From positions 1,488,001-1,552,000 of the forward strand of contig NZ_CP060034.1 in the NCBI RefSeq assembly GCF_023208195.1: 64,000 nucleotides of DNA. The letters are read 5' to 3'. Below, piece after piece: positions 1-10,039 of the stretch (within the stretch, counting starts at the first letter, position 1; every line of letters begins with the position of its first letter). The notes beneath the pieces were generated by a model. It searched no databases, had not been told where the DNA came from, and worked only from the letters and a program-made list of their open reading frames with translations. Both the position numbers and the translations under genes were made by a program. The DNA is from Nocardioides sp. InS609-2. Lineage in GTDB: Bacteria; Actinomycetota; Actinomycetes; Propionibacteriales; Nocardioidaceae.

Positions 1-398
1 TTGTCGAGGTTCTGGGTGAACTTCACGCCACCCGTGGCGAGGGTGCCGCCGCTGCCGACCGGCGGCGACAGGATCACCGCGAAACCCCGGGTCGCGCCGC
101 GGTCGATGATCGGCTCGACGAGCTCCTGCTGCTGGCCGGGGACGTCGACGTCCCGGCCGGTCGCGAACGACAAGCGGGTGCGGGCCTCCGAGGTCTCGGT
201 GCGGGCCTCGGCCACCACGGCGTCGACCCGGTGCTGGAGCAGGCCGTCCCTGGTCTGCTGGAGGAGAAACCAGCCCACGATGCTCACGACCGCGGCCGAC
301 AGCAGCACCGTGCTCGCCACGACCCGGACCTGGATCGAGCGACGCCAGACGGTGAGCCCGCGACGTACGGCGGTGGGCAGCTCGGCACGGAGGGCCAT
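1..398 (-). CDS. mtrB: MtrB sensor histidine kinase, N-terminal part (runs off window)
   Basis: This is the first 132 codons of the membrane sensor kinase that phosphorylates MtrA. The reading frame starts at an ATG at 398 and stays open to the window edge. After a short basic N-terminus (RRGLTVWRRSIQVR) there is one clear membrane helix (about residues 27-47, VASTVLLSAAVVSIVGWFLL). The start of the extracellular sensor region follows. HAMP, HisKA and ATPase domains would lie outside the window. It begins 5 bp after the mtrA stop, so both are co-transcribed, as in other actinobacteria. The name rests on position and N-terminal topology only. Confidence 0.85.
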   Translation of the reverse strand, partial: MALRAELPTAVRRGLTVWRRSIQVRVVASTVLLSAAVVSIVGWFLLQQTRDGLLQHRVDAVVAEARTETSEARTRLSFATGRDVDVPGQQQELVEPIIDRGATRGFAVILSPPVGSGGTLATGGVKFTQNLD

Positions 399-403
399 GT
401 CGG

Positions 404-1123
404 TCAGCTGGTGTCGCGAGAAGAGATGCCGGCCTTGTAACCCACGCCGCGCACGGTGAGGACGATCTCGGGGTTCTCGGGGTCGTGCTCGACCTTCGAC
501 CGCAGGCGCTGGACGTGCACGTTGACTAGCCGGGTGTCGGCCGCGTGGCGGTAGCCCCAGACCTGCTCGAGCAGGATCTCGCGGGTGAACACCTGCCACG
601 GCTTGCGGGCCAGGCAGACCAGCAGGTCGAACTCGAGGGGCGTGAGGTTGATCGGATCGTCGCCCCGGGTGACCCGGTGGCCGGCGACGTCGATGTCGAG
701 GTCGCCGATGTGAAGTGACTCGGAGTCGGGGGTGTCGAAGCGGCGTACGCGGGCGCGGATGCGCGCGATGAGCTCCTTGGGCTTGAACGGCTTGACGACG
801 TAGTCGTCGGCACCGGACTCGAGCCCCACCACGACGTCGATCGTGTCGCCCTTGGCGGTGAGCATGACGATGGGTACGCCGGACTCGGCGCGGATCTCCT
901 TGCAGACGTCGATGCCGTCCTTGCCGGGCAGCATCAGGTCGAGCAGCACGAGATCGGGGCGGTAGTCGTGAAAAGCCGCCATCGCCAGGTCACCCCGGCC
1001 GACCATGCGGCTGTCGAAACCCTCCTGGCGCAGCACGATCGTGAGCATCTCTGCGAGAGAGGCGTCGTCGTCCACGACGAGGACCCGCCCCCGGTTGGGG
1101 GCGTCGACCGGCTGTTGACTCAT
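404..1123 (-). CDS. mtrA: MtrA, OmpR/PhoB-family response regulator
   Basis: MtrA is the DNA-binding response regulator of the MtrAB system. In actinobacteria MtrAB controls cell division, peptidoglycan hydrolases and osmotic responses. The 239-residue protein has a receiver domain with the acidic pocket D18-D20, phospho-acceptor D62 (LVLLDLMLPG), T89 and K111 (VVKPF). A winged-helix DNA-binding domain follows, with the family pattern LTPLEFDLLVCLARKPWQVF and VQRLRSKVE. The start at 1123 (MSQQPVDAP) gives a length close to the family; a longer in-frame reading into upstream DNA lacks receiver homology. It lies 35 bp after ahcY. In M. tuberculosis tmk sits at this position and it is missing here. 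Confidence 0.96.
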   Translation of the reverse strand: MSQQPVDAPNRGRVLVVDDDASLAEMLTIVLRQEGFDSRMVGRGDLAMAAFHDYRPDLVLLDLMLPGKDGIDVCKEIRAESGVPIVMLTAKGDTIDVVVGLESGADDYVVKPFKPKELIARIRARVRRFDTPDSESLHIGDLDIDVAGHRVTRGDDPINLTPLEFDLLVCLARKPWQVFTREILLEQVWGYRHAADTRLVNVHVQRLRSKVEHDPENPEIVLTVRGVGYKAGISSRDTS

Positions 1124-1158
1124 AGGGTCATTGTGCCAGTCGACGCCACCCGAAACCG

Positions 1159-2589
<1,431 letters not shown>

Positions 2590-3475
2590 GAGTGCTCTCC
2601 CCTGTGAAAATGACGGCTGTGGGTGCCGGTGAATGCACACGAGATTAAGACGCGAGAACCCGGATCGAAGAATCCTCGAGCCCCTCGGGCGGCTCCGGGA
2701 ACCACCGCGCAACGGGGCTGGGCCACGACCACGAGGGGCCCCCCGAGCACCGCCACCAGCGTCGACATCGACGGCAAGCCCTCACCGGCGTGACCGTCCC
2801 CCTTGGCTGGTCCAGTGCTCCCTGGGGGCGCCTCGGCGGCGATCATCGTGTTGTTGAGCAGTCCGTGGCGGACGCCGATGGCAACGAAGCCGGCGCACGG
2901 CGTCACCGGCACCGTCCGAGGCAGGTGCCCGGATCGGGCTTCACCGGACGGGCCACGCCGGTGCACGTGGACTGGCCATCTGGGCCTCGCGGACGCGACG
3001 CCGTCCAGCGCAAAACCGGATGACGGGCCAGTGCCCGAGTGCAGGCCGACGAGGCGGTCTACGTCAGCGTAGGAATAGATCGCCCGGTCGCGGAGAGAGA
3101 GTCAGCCATAGCCCAACCTCGCCCACCCACAGACCCGGGGCGACGGACTTAATGTGTCGCCTCGTCCCACGTCTGCCCGGGCCGGGGCAAGTCGTGCACG
3201 CACTCAGGCTCGCAACGTTTCGCCGGCCAGAGTTCGCTAGGTGCGCGGCAGTTGTCACCCGACTTGATTGCGGGCCTGTCCGAGAAGAACACCACGCCCC
3301 GGGACGAGGCGACCGCGACCATGGGCAAGATCACCGCGCTATACGGGCTGCGCACCGCCGAGGCAATGCTCGCCTGGGTTGACGAGGCCGAGCGTGAACT
3401 GGCGCGCCTGCTCCCCTGCGGACGTCAGTCAGCCACGACCTCGTAGACCTCTGCCGCATCCAACCGGCACCGCTT
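2590..3475. other. Gene-poor stretch at the left edge of the accessory region
   Basis: No convincing intact gene is seen. A short plus-strand frame at 3252-3446 encodes a soluble stretch (MGKITALYGLRTAEAM, then [12 protein letters not shown]) that looks like the end of a larger protein and has no proper start; I cannot name it. A minus-strand frame over 2620-2966 has ordinary composition but no recognised motif. The ahcY promoter should lie near 2600-2800, but I could not place a convincing -35/-10 pair. The stretch marks the change from conserved chromosome to mobile DNA. Confidence 0.5.
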
Positions 3476-3844
3476 GTGAGTCCACCGGCCAAGCCCGAGA
3501 TGATCGCTTGGGCGCTGCGTGACTACTGCCGACTGGGCGGCACCCGCACCACCTACATCGAGCCCGGCTCGCCGTGGGAGAACCCCTTCGCGGAGTCCTT
3601 CAACAGCCGGGCCCGCGACGAGCTCTTCAACGTCGAGGAGTTCGCTACCCTGCTCGAAGCCCAGGGCATCGTCGAGGCCTGGCGCATCGAGTACAACATC
3701 TACCGGCCACACTCCTCGCTGGGAGACCTCACCCCCGCCGAGTATGAGCTACCTGGACCGCCAACAACCAACCAGCACTCTCATAGCGGGTGGACCAGTT
3801 CATGGGGTCCCGTCAGTTCGCCGCGGATGACCGTCAAGCGTTAA
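3476..3844 (+). pseudogene. IS3-family transposase (OrfB), C-terminal remnant
   Basis: This frame encodes only the last third of an rve-type DDE integrase. It holds the segment with the third catalytic residue ([20 protein letters not shown]) and the conserved end ([18 protein letters not shown]). Intact OrfB proteins of this group are about 280-300 residues, so the HTH part and both catalytic aspartates are missing. The DNA just upstream shows no matching sequence in another frame. The bases at 3790-3815 (TGGACCAGTTCATGGGG) could be the element's right end. It cannot transpose by itself and shows that an IS3 copy was deleted here. Confidence 0.85.
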
Positions 3845-3935
3845 CCCGCCGAGGCCAGGGTTGAGCCTGACGAACAGCGCGGCTTCGCCGTCAGCTGTCG
3901 ATAGGGAGAGGATTTCTCTCGCGGCGCGGGGTCCG

Positions 3936-5033
3936 CTAGTGGTCCGGATTTGAAGTCTTCATCCGGTTGGCTTTGGTGAGGATCTCGTCGGCGGTCCTGG
4001 TCCAGACGAAGGGGTGGGAGCGTTCGTTCCAGCAGTCGATGTAGGTGCGGATCTTGGTGTTGAGGTCCTTGACCGAGGTGAACACGCCGCGGCGGATGGC
4101 TTGGCGTTCGATGAGGGAGAACCAGACCTCGACGAGGTTCATCCAGGAGGCGTGGGTCGGGGTGAAGTGGATCTTGAAGCGCGGGTTCTCGATGAGCCAG
4201 TTCTTCACGTTGGTGTGTTTGTGGGCGGCGTAGTTGTCCATCACCAGGTGCAGATCGACGGGCTGGCCGGTCTCGTCGACGACGTCGCGGTAGGCGCGTT
4301 CGACCTGCTTGAGGAACGCGAGGAACTCTTGGTTGCGGTGCCGCGGCTTGAGAGCGGCGGTGACCTTCCCGGTGGCGATCTCCAGCGCGGCGAACAAGGT
4401 GGTGGTGCCGTGGCGGACGTAGTCGTGAGAGCGGCGTTCGACGAGCCCGGGTTGCATCGGAAGGACCGGCATGGTGCGGTCCAGTGCCTGGATCTGGGAC
4501 TTCTCGTCCACGCACAGCACGATCGCGTTCTCTGGCGGGTTCAGGTACAGCCCGACGATGTCGATGACCTTGGCCTCGAGTTCGGGATCGGTGGAGAACC
4601 GGAACGACTCCGAGCGCCACGGCTTGACCCCGTAGGAACGCCAAGCCTCCGCGACGGTGTAGGCGCTGACCTTCAACCGAGCCGCCAACAGCCGCGTGGA
4701 CCAGTGCGTCACGCCGAGCTTCTTCGGCGGGGGCTTCAGTGTCTCGGCCACGATTTTGCGATGGTCGATCGTGCGCGGACGGCCCGGACGCTGCCGGTCG
4801 AGGAGCCCGGCCATGCCCTTGCCCTGGTAGCGGCCCCGCCACTGCAGCACCTTCTGACGGCCGCACCCGACGAGCTCGCAGATCTGGTCGTTCGGCACCC
4901 CGTCGGCTGCCAGCAACACGATCCGAGCCCGTTGAGCCGCACCAGCCGAGACCGTCGAGGAGCGAGTCAGTCGCTCGAGCTTGTCCCGGTCACCATCACG
5001 CAGCACCAGGGCCGGAGCAGGTCGATTCGCCAT
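3936..5033 (-). CDS. IS630-family transposase, copy A
   Basis: This 365-residue cut-and-paste transposase has an N-terminal HTH region (QICELVGCGRQKVLQWRGRY, residues about 50-70), a winged-helix linker and a DDE catalytic domain. The catalytic acids are visible as VLCVDEKSQ, HLVMDNYAAHK and NLVEVWFSLIER. Length and motifs are typical of IS630 and no stop or frameshift interrupts it, so it may be active. The stop codon TAG is formed inside the terminal CTAG of the element. It is related along its full length to the transposase at 8227-9324, but with many substitutions; they are separate acquisitions or an old duplication. Confidence 0.95.
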   Translation of the reverse strand: MANRPAPALVLRDGDRDKLERLTRSSTVSAGAAQRARIVLLAADGVPNDQICELVGCGRQKVLQWRGRYQGKGMAGLLDRQRPGRPRTIDHRKIVAETLKPPPKKLGVTHWSTRLLAARLKVSAYTVAEAWRSYGVKPWRSESFRFSTDPELEAKVIDIVGLYLNPPENAIVLCVDEKSQIQALDRTMPVLPMQPGLVERRSHDYVRHGTTTLFAALEIATGKVTAALKPRHRNQEFLAFLKQVERAYRDVVDETGQPVDLHLVMDNYAAHKHTNVKNWLIENPRFKIHFTPTHASWMNLVEVWFSLIERQAIRRGVFTSVKDLNTKIRTYIDCWNERSHPFVWTRTADEILTKANRMKTSNPDH

Positions 5034-5088
5034 GCGCCCATGATTTCACTTCATCAACCCGATGACTATTTCCCACGCGGACCACTAG
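3936..5088 (-). mobile_element. IS630-family insertion sequence, copy A
   Basis: A single transposase gene is bounded by inverted ends: CTAGTGGTCCG at 3936-3946 and CGGACCACTAG at 5078-5088, a perfect 11-bp match, with weaker similarity further in. Each end contains TA (3937-3938 and 5086-5087), as expected because IS630/Tc1 elements insert at and duplicate TA. The element looks complete. A diverged relative lies at 8227-9377 in the same orientation. Confidence 0.88.
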
Positions 5089-5272
5089 GACGCTGCGGGG
5101 GACTGAGTCTGTATCGGATCACACTTCCCCGATCAAACTCATGCCGTAAGTCGGATGTTCCGATCCCCAGGATCCCCCCCCGCTAAGCCGACTGTCATGC
5201 AAGCCATCCTTGCCCTCCTACAGAAGGTGCTTTGCGGCACGGTCGCAGTGCTACCGGTCGGGGGCTCGACGG

Positions 5273-7423
5273 TCAGTTGACGTTCGCCGGTGCGGTGTCG
5301 GCGGATGGGGTTCTCCGTCCACGTGGGGCAAGCGGCGAAGGCTCCACCCACAGGACGCGTGCCAGCCAAGCGGGAAGCCACCAGTTCCATCGACCGAAAG
5401 TGGTGACGAGTGCCGGTACGAGCAACGCCCGAACGATGGTGGCGTCAATAAGGATGCCGACTCCGAGGGCTGTCCCAAGCACCTTGATGTCGGTCCCAGG
5501 GGAGGACGCAAGTGCGGAGAAGGCAAAGAAGAGGATCAACGCAGCCGAGGTGACGAGTCGTCCTGTCCGACCGATCCCGGTGATCACGGCCATCCCGGTG
5601 TCACCGGTGCGGTCATACTCCTCTCGCATCCTTGCCAAGATGAACACCTCGTAGTCCATCGAGAGGCCGAACAGGAATGCGAAGATCAGCACAGGCAGCC
5701 AGAAGGTGATGGCGCCGGTGCCGGAGACGCTGAAGATCGCGTCAGACCCGTTGCCCATCTGCCAGAAGAACACTACCGAACCGAACACCGCCGCTAGCGA
5801 TAGCAAATTGAGGATCACCGCCTTGAGGGGCAGCAGTACAGAACGGAACGTGCGAACCAGGAGCACGAACGTGATCAAGGAGATCAGGGCTAGCACGTAC
5901 GGAAACTTGTCGTACACCGCGCTGAAGTAGTCCTCGACGGTCGCCCCGAGGCCGGTGACGCCTACATCGCCGTCAACGGCTCCCTCGACGGCCGTTCTGA
6001 TGTCATCGACGAGAGCCGTGCCGGAGCTGTCGACCGTGACGTCGGTGGGCAGTACGTCGACGACGGCCTCGTCACCTTGAGTGCTGCCGATGACGGCTGC
6101 CTGGACCCCGTCGACTTCCCGCGCCGCCTTAGCCGCCGCGTCCGCTTCGCTTGTCGGTACCAGTATCTCGACAGGCGTGAGGATTCCGCCTCCAATCCCG
6201 CCGTCGCGCAGAACCTGCAACGCCTCGTACCTGGGTCCGCTTCGCGCTTGCGACTCGAGGCCTGACTGGCCGATCTTGAGATCGAACACCGGGATGATGA
6301 GGATTGCGAGCATCACCAGTGCTGATGTGGCGGCGACCAAGCGGTGCTTGACGATGATCCGTGCCCATGCCGACCACCCGCGCGACGCCTTGCCTTCGTG
6401 GCGGATGCGAGGGTAGTCGACGCGGGGACCGACGCTCGACAGCAGAGCCGGCAGCAGGGTAAGGACAACTGACACGGACACGAGCGGAATCAGCATGCCG
6501 GCGGTTCCCATACTTCGAAGGAATGGGACGGGAACGACGAGGAGGGCCACCAGACTGATGGCCACGGTGACACCCGAGGCAAGCACGGCGTGCCCCGCAG
6601 TTTTCATCGCGACAATGACGGCTTCCTCATTGCCGCGCCCGTGAGCGCGCTCCTCACGCCAACGCGACACCAACAGCAGCGAATAGTCGATCGCGACCCC
6701 GAGTCCGATTAAGGCGATCAGGAACTGGACGATGACGCTGACGTCACTGAAAGTCGTCAGTCCGAGCACAAGCATGAATGTCGTCAGGATGGACACCGCC
6801 GCGATAAGCATCGGGAGTAGTGCCAAGAATGACGCGAAAACGAAGATCAACACCAGGAGCGCTCCGGCCGCGCCAAATAGCGTCTCGACCAGGACGCTCG
6901 GCCCCTCCGTGTCGCCGCCTGCCGCCAGCAGCCCGTACGACGTCAGACCGCTCTCGAACCCTCGGGCCTCGGCTGCATTGGTGAGGGCAGGCTCGAGTGG
7001 TTCCTCGATGTACGGGCCGAACGTGACTGGAATCGGGGCCTGCAGGAGGGCGAAAGTCGTCCGCCCGTCGTCGGTGATGAAACCCTCGTCGCCCGTGCTT
7101 TCGAAGGTGATGACGCGCAGTTCCACGTCCCGCACACCGGCCACCGCGGCGTCGAAGACCTGAGCAACGGCGTCCTGGTTCTCCTCGACAGTCTCCCCTG
7201 CCGGCACGGTGACGACCGCGACATAAGTGTCGAAGGTACTGACGCCGTATGTCTCGATGAGCTGCTGCTCGGCATCGTCGCCGGGCTGACCCGGTAACGA
7301 GAAGTCGAGCGACAGCCTGTCACTGAGCTGGCCGGCCGAGAACAGTCCGCCGAGGAAGAGCACCACCCACACGGCGCTGACAATGCGGCGATGGCGCATG
7401 ACGAGCCGAGCAAACCGTTCCAC
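5273..7423 (-). CDS. MMPL/RND-family membrane transporter
   Basis: This is a large polytopic exporter-type protein of 716 residues. It shows two repeated halves, each with one helix, an extracytoplasmic loop and a bundle of about five helices (for example IVQFLIALIGLGVAIDYSLL and LPVLIFAFLFGLSMDYEVFI). The D-Y residues in each half are the usual proton-relay positions. MMPL proteins export lipids or hydrophobic compounds; its cargo cannot be told. I chose the GTG at 7423 because AGGAG lies six bases upstream and the protein then starts VERFARLVMRHRR like relatives; an upstream GTG at 7474 is possible. It sits alone between two IS630 copies. Confidence 0.9.
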   Translation of the reverse strand: MERFARLVMRHRRIVSAVWVVLFLGGLFSAGQLSDRLSLDFSLPGQPGDDAEQQLIETYGVSTFDTYVAVVTVPAGETVEENQDAVAQVFDAAVAGVRDVELRVITFESTGDEGFITDDGRTTFALLQAPIPVTFGPYIEEPLEPALTNAAEARGFESGLTSYGLLAAGGDTEGPSVLVETLFGAAGALLVLIFVFASFLALLPMLIAAVSILTTFMLVLGLTTFSDVSVIVQFLIALIGLGVAIDYSLLLVSRWREERAHGRGNEEAVIVAMKTAGHAVLASGVTVAISLVALLVVPVPFLRSMGTAGMLIPLVSVSVVLTLLPALLSSVGPRVDYPRIRHEGKASRGWSAWARIIVKHRLVAATSALVMLAILIIPVFDLKIGQSGLESQARSGPRYEALQVLRDGGIGGGILTPVEILVPTSEADAAAKAAREVDGVQAAVIGSTQGDEAVVDVLPTDVTVDSSGTALVDDIRTAVEGAVDGDVGVTGLGATVEDYFSAVYDKFPYVLALISLITFVLLVRTFRSVLLPLKAVILNLLSLAAVFGSVVFFWQMGNGSDAIFSVSGTGAITFWLPVLIFAFLFGLSMDYEVFILARMREEYDRTGDTGMAVITGIGRTGRLVTSAALILFFAFSALASSPGTDIKVLGTALGVGILIDATIVRALLVPALVTTFGRWNWWLPAWLARVLWVEPSPLAPRGRRTPSADTAPANVN

Positions 7424-7521
7424 TATGAACTCCTGCACGCTGGATCTCGGCGATGGTGGTGCCAGAGATCTCACGCTAGCCGAACCGGAACGTTGGTGAA
7501 TAGCAACAAACCAAGGATCAG

Positions 7522-8046
7522 GTGAACGTCAGGGACCAACCCGCAGGCATGAGCCCCACGCTGCCGCATGAACCGAGTCACTTGGCAGTGAGTTGCGTTA
7601 CGGGCGCGCGGCCCGTAGATGCTGCGCGAGGTCGAACTGGCTACCTGCGGCTGGGCCAGCCAGCGACCGAGCTGAGCGTTGGCGAGGCGCAACGCATCAA
7701 GCTGGCCACCGAGCTGCAGCGCGCGAGCCGCGGCCACACCTTGTACCTCCTCGACGAACCGACCGCCTGTCTGCACCCCTCGGACACCTACTTCCTGCTG
7801 CGTCAGCTGCACCGTCTAGTGGACGCGGGCAACACCGTCGTGCTTGTCGAGCACGACCTGGACACCATCGCCACGGCCGACTGGGTCGTCGACATAGGCC
7901 CCGGCGGGGGCGACGCAGGCGGCAGGGTCATCGCCACCGGCACCCCGCGCGACATGGTCGAGGCCGGCATAGGGCTCACCGAGGGGCTTTCGGTGCATCT
8001 CTACCACCGCGAACCAACAGCGGTGATGTGCACTCCCCGCTCATAG
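7522..8046 (+). pseudogene. UvrA-like ABC ATPase, C-terminal remnant
   Basis: From about 7642 the frame matches the end of UvrA or a UvrA-like paralogue: [26 protein letters not shown], Walker B LYLLDEPT, the H-loop [16 protein letters not shown] and the end [10 protein letters not shown]. Intact UvrA is about 950 residues; about 130 are left. Two normally fixed positions are changed: the signature LSGGE reads LSVGE, and DEPTTGLHP reads DEPTACLHP. Residues before 7642 do not look like UvrA. It is read as a decaying fragment, possibly of a drug-resistance-type UvrA2, trapped between the IS630 copies. Confidence 0.85.
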
Positions 8047-8226
8047 CCGACAGGACCGTTGGGGGTAGGTCGCACCCGCCAAAGTTCAAAAGGGAGAGTG
8101 CAACTCAATCGAGATTTGGACGGCGTTGAGGGTCTCAGATTACCGGGCGACTCGCGCTCTCCCGCTGGACGGAACGCCACCAGCACGACTACTCGAGTAG
8201 CCCTTTGCGTCCACTTTGACGCACTT

Positions 8227-9324
8227 CTAGTGGCGCGGATTTGAAGTTGTTGGACGGTTGGCCTTCGTGAGGATTTCCTCGGCGGTCTTTGTCCACACGA
8301 AGGGGTGGGAGCGGTCGTTCCAGCCGTCGATGAAGGTGCGGATCTTGGTGTTGAGGTCCTTGACAGACTTGAACACTCCGCGGCGGATGGCTTGTCGCTC
8401 GACGATGCCGAACCAGACCTCGACCAGGTTCATCCACGAGGCGTGGGTCGGGGTGAAGTGCACGACGAACCGGGGGTGCTCGGACAGCCACTGGCGCACG
8501 TTCTTGTGTTTGTGTGCGGCGTAGTTGTCCATCACCAGGTGCAACTCGACGGGCTCGCCGTCACTGTCGAGGACGTGTCGGTAGGCCCGTTCGATCTGCT
8601 TGAGGAACGCCAGGAACTCCTGATGTCGGTGCCGCGGCTTGAGGGCGGCGGTGACTTGCCCGGTCGCGATGTCGAGCGCGGCAAACAAGGTCGAGGTGCC
8701 GTGGCGGTAATAGTCATGAGAGCGGCGCTCGATCCGCCCCTCCTGCATCGGCAGGATCGGGACGGTGCGGTCCAGCGCCTGGATCTGGGACTTCTCATCC
8801 ACGCACAGCACGATCGCGTTCTGTGGTGGCGCGAGGTAGAGACCGCAGATGTCGGTATCCTTCCCGGCCAGCTCGGGGTCGGTGGAGAACCGGAACGATT
8901 CGGCCTTCCACGGCTTGACCCCATAGGCCCGCCACGCGCGGGCGACCGAGGTGTTGCTGATCTTCAGACGCTCGGCAAGCAGTCGCGAGGACCAGTGCGT
9001 GACTCCCAGCTTCTTCGGCGGCGGCTTCAAGGTCTCGGCCACGATCGCGCGGTGATCCAGCGTCCGCGGTCGGCCCGGACGTTCACGGTCACTCAGTCCG
9101 GCCATGCCGCGCGCCTCGTACCGCTCACGCCACGCAATGACCGTCGTGGGGCTCGCCGCGACCAGCCGCGCGATCTCCCGGTTGCCCACACCGTCGGCCG
9201 CGAGCAACACCATCCGGGCGCGCTTCGCCAGACCCGCGCTCACCGACCGCGACCGCAGCCAGAGCTCCAGTTCCTCTAGATCACCAGCACGTAGCACCAA
9301 CGCCGGGGCAGGACGATTCGCCAT
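8227..9324 (-). CDS. IS630-family transposase, copy B
   Basis: This intact 365-residue transposase has the same plan as copy A: an N-terminal HTH (REIARLVAASPTTVIAWRER), then the DDE domain with VLCVDEKSQ, HLVMDNYAAHK and NLVEVWFGIVER. The middle and C-terminal regions are nearly the same as in copy A, while the HTH half is more diverged (for example SPTTVIAWRERYEARGMAG against RQKVLQWRGRYQGKGMAG). This suggests adaptation to its own ends. There is no frameshift; it is probably functional. Confidence 0.95.
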   Translation of the reverse strand: MANRPAPALVLRAGDLEELELWLRSRSVSAGLAKRARMVLLAADGVGNREIARLVAASPTTVIAWRERYEARGMAGLSDRERPGRPRTLDHRAIVAETLKPPPKKLGVTHWSSRLLAERLKISNTSVARAWRAYGVKPWKAESFRFSTDPELAGKDTDICGLYLAPPQNAIVLCVDEKSQIQALDRTVPILPMQEGRIERRSHDYYRHGTSTLFAALDIATGQVTAALKPRHRHQEFLAFLKQIERAYRHVLDSDGEPVELHLVMDNYAAHKHKNVRQWLSEHPRFVVHFTPTHASWMNLVEVWFGIVERQAIRRGVFKSVKDLNTKIRTFIDGWNDRSHPFVWTKTAEEILTKANRPTTSNPRH

Positions 9325-9377
9325 GCCTCATGATTTCAGACTCTAAGCGTTCAACTATTTACGACACGCGGCACTAG
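8227..9377 (-). mobile_element. IS630-family insertion sequence, copy B
   Basis: The left end CTAGTGGCGCG (8227-8237) and the right end CGCGGCACTAG (9367-9377) form an inverted repeat with one mismatch in eleven. TA lies within both ends (8228-8229, 9375-9376). Gene and element length match copy A at 3936-5088, but end sequences and protein differ, so this is a related isoform, not a recent duplicate. Both copies point the same way and enclose MMPL and uvrA-remnant DNA. Confidence 0.86.
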
Positions 9378-9520
9378 TCTGTCGACGGTCTCGCGGGAGG
9401 TGCCCCAGCAGGGAAAATTGAAATCTCGGACTTGCTGCGCGACGAGGGCGATCGCATGGCCCTTGCTCCTCGGACTGATTGAGTCTCGCACCAGGCGGCC
9501 CGGAGCTCACCTTCCTCTGA

Positions 9521-9937
9521 TTGCCTGCAGGCGAACTGGGTGCCAGTCTCCTCTGGGATGGCCTCGTGGTGAACCTAATACGGCCTCGACGAAGGCATGG
9601 GCGAATCAAGCGCTCGCGGGTGCGGTTCCCGAACGGCCCCGAGTATGTGGACCTCACTGGCGGGGATGGGGCGAGAGCTTCGGTCCGGTACAAGGTGTGG
9701 GCCGCAGATTGGTACATCGCGACCCTTCAAACGCTCGGCGCTGCCGAATCTTACGATCGCCGTTTGGGAGTCGAGATGGCATCGGACGGTTCGCTTGCCG
9801 CGCCCAGCGGGGCCTTCGACGCGGCGGTTGTCGCACTCATTGAGTGCGCGGAGGAGGCCCTGAACTTGAGCATGGACCAGCCGTCGCGCTCAGCACCGCC
9901 GCCAGTTCGTCCTGTCCTTCTACTTGGCGACCCTTGA
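9521..9937 (+). CDS. Hypothetical protein, start uncertain
   Basis: A frame of up to 138 codons whose later part has protein-like composition (VRYKVWAADWYIATLQTLGA, AFDAAVVALIECAEEALNL). I do not recognise a family. The ATG at 9521 has no ribosome-binding site; a GTG near 9622 is an alternative start and would leave about 105 residues. It is soluble, with no signal peptide or membrane helix. An 8-bp stem hairpin lies directly downstream, consistent with a real transcription unit. It sits between an IS630 element and the next small gene cluster. Confidence 0.45.
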   Translation: MPAGELGASLLWDGLVVNLIRPRRRHGRIKRSRVRFPNGPEYVDLTGGDGARASVRYKVWAADWYIATLQTLGAAESYDRRLGVEMASDGSLAAPSGAFDAAVVALIECAEEALNLSMDQPSRSAPPPVRPVLLLGDP

Positions 9938-9939
9938 GT

Positions 9940-9962
9940 TCGAGGGTGTGTGCAACCCTCGA
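9940..9962 (+). terminator. Hairpin after the 9521 gene
   Basis: TCGAGGGT at 9940-9947 pairs with ACCCTCGA at 9955-9962 around a 7-base loop. It begins three bases after the stop codon. There is no T-run, which is common in high-GC actinobacteria. Confidence 0.5.
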
Positions 9963-10039
9963 CAGATGGACTCGCGCCGGGTCTGTTGACACCGGTCGGT
10001 CGATCAACGTCACGAGTCGCACCCTTTGAGAGGAATGCC

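Noticed and set aside
2590..2800. Possible SAH riboswitch in the ahcY leader
   Set aside because: The conserved SAH-aptamer core and pairing pattern are not visible in the minus-strand leader.
2620..2966. Minus-strand frame with fairly protein-like composition upstream of ahcY
   Set aside because: It overlaps the ahcY start region in another frame, has no ribosome-binding site and no recognisable domain.
3936..9377. A classical composite transposon made of the two IS630 copies
   Set aside because: The two elements are too different in protein and ends to be sister copies from one transposition event; kept only as a finding about layout.
9400..9430. CCAGCAGGGAAAATTG resembles the sequence near the IS1380 left end (16570)
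   Set aside because: The match is short, lies inside the IS1380 end region and not at its tip, and has no partner; probably chance.
9610..9645. A segment resembling the T-arm of a tRNA (GCGGGTGCGGTTCCCG) that could be an integration-site scar
   Set aside because: The T-loop lacks the invariant TTCRA bases, and no acceptor stem, anticodon arm or matching intact tRNA gene is present in the window.
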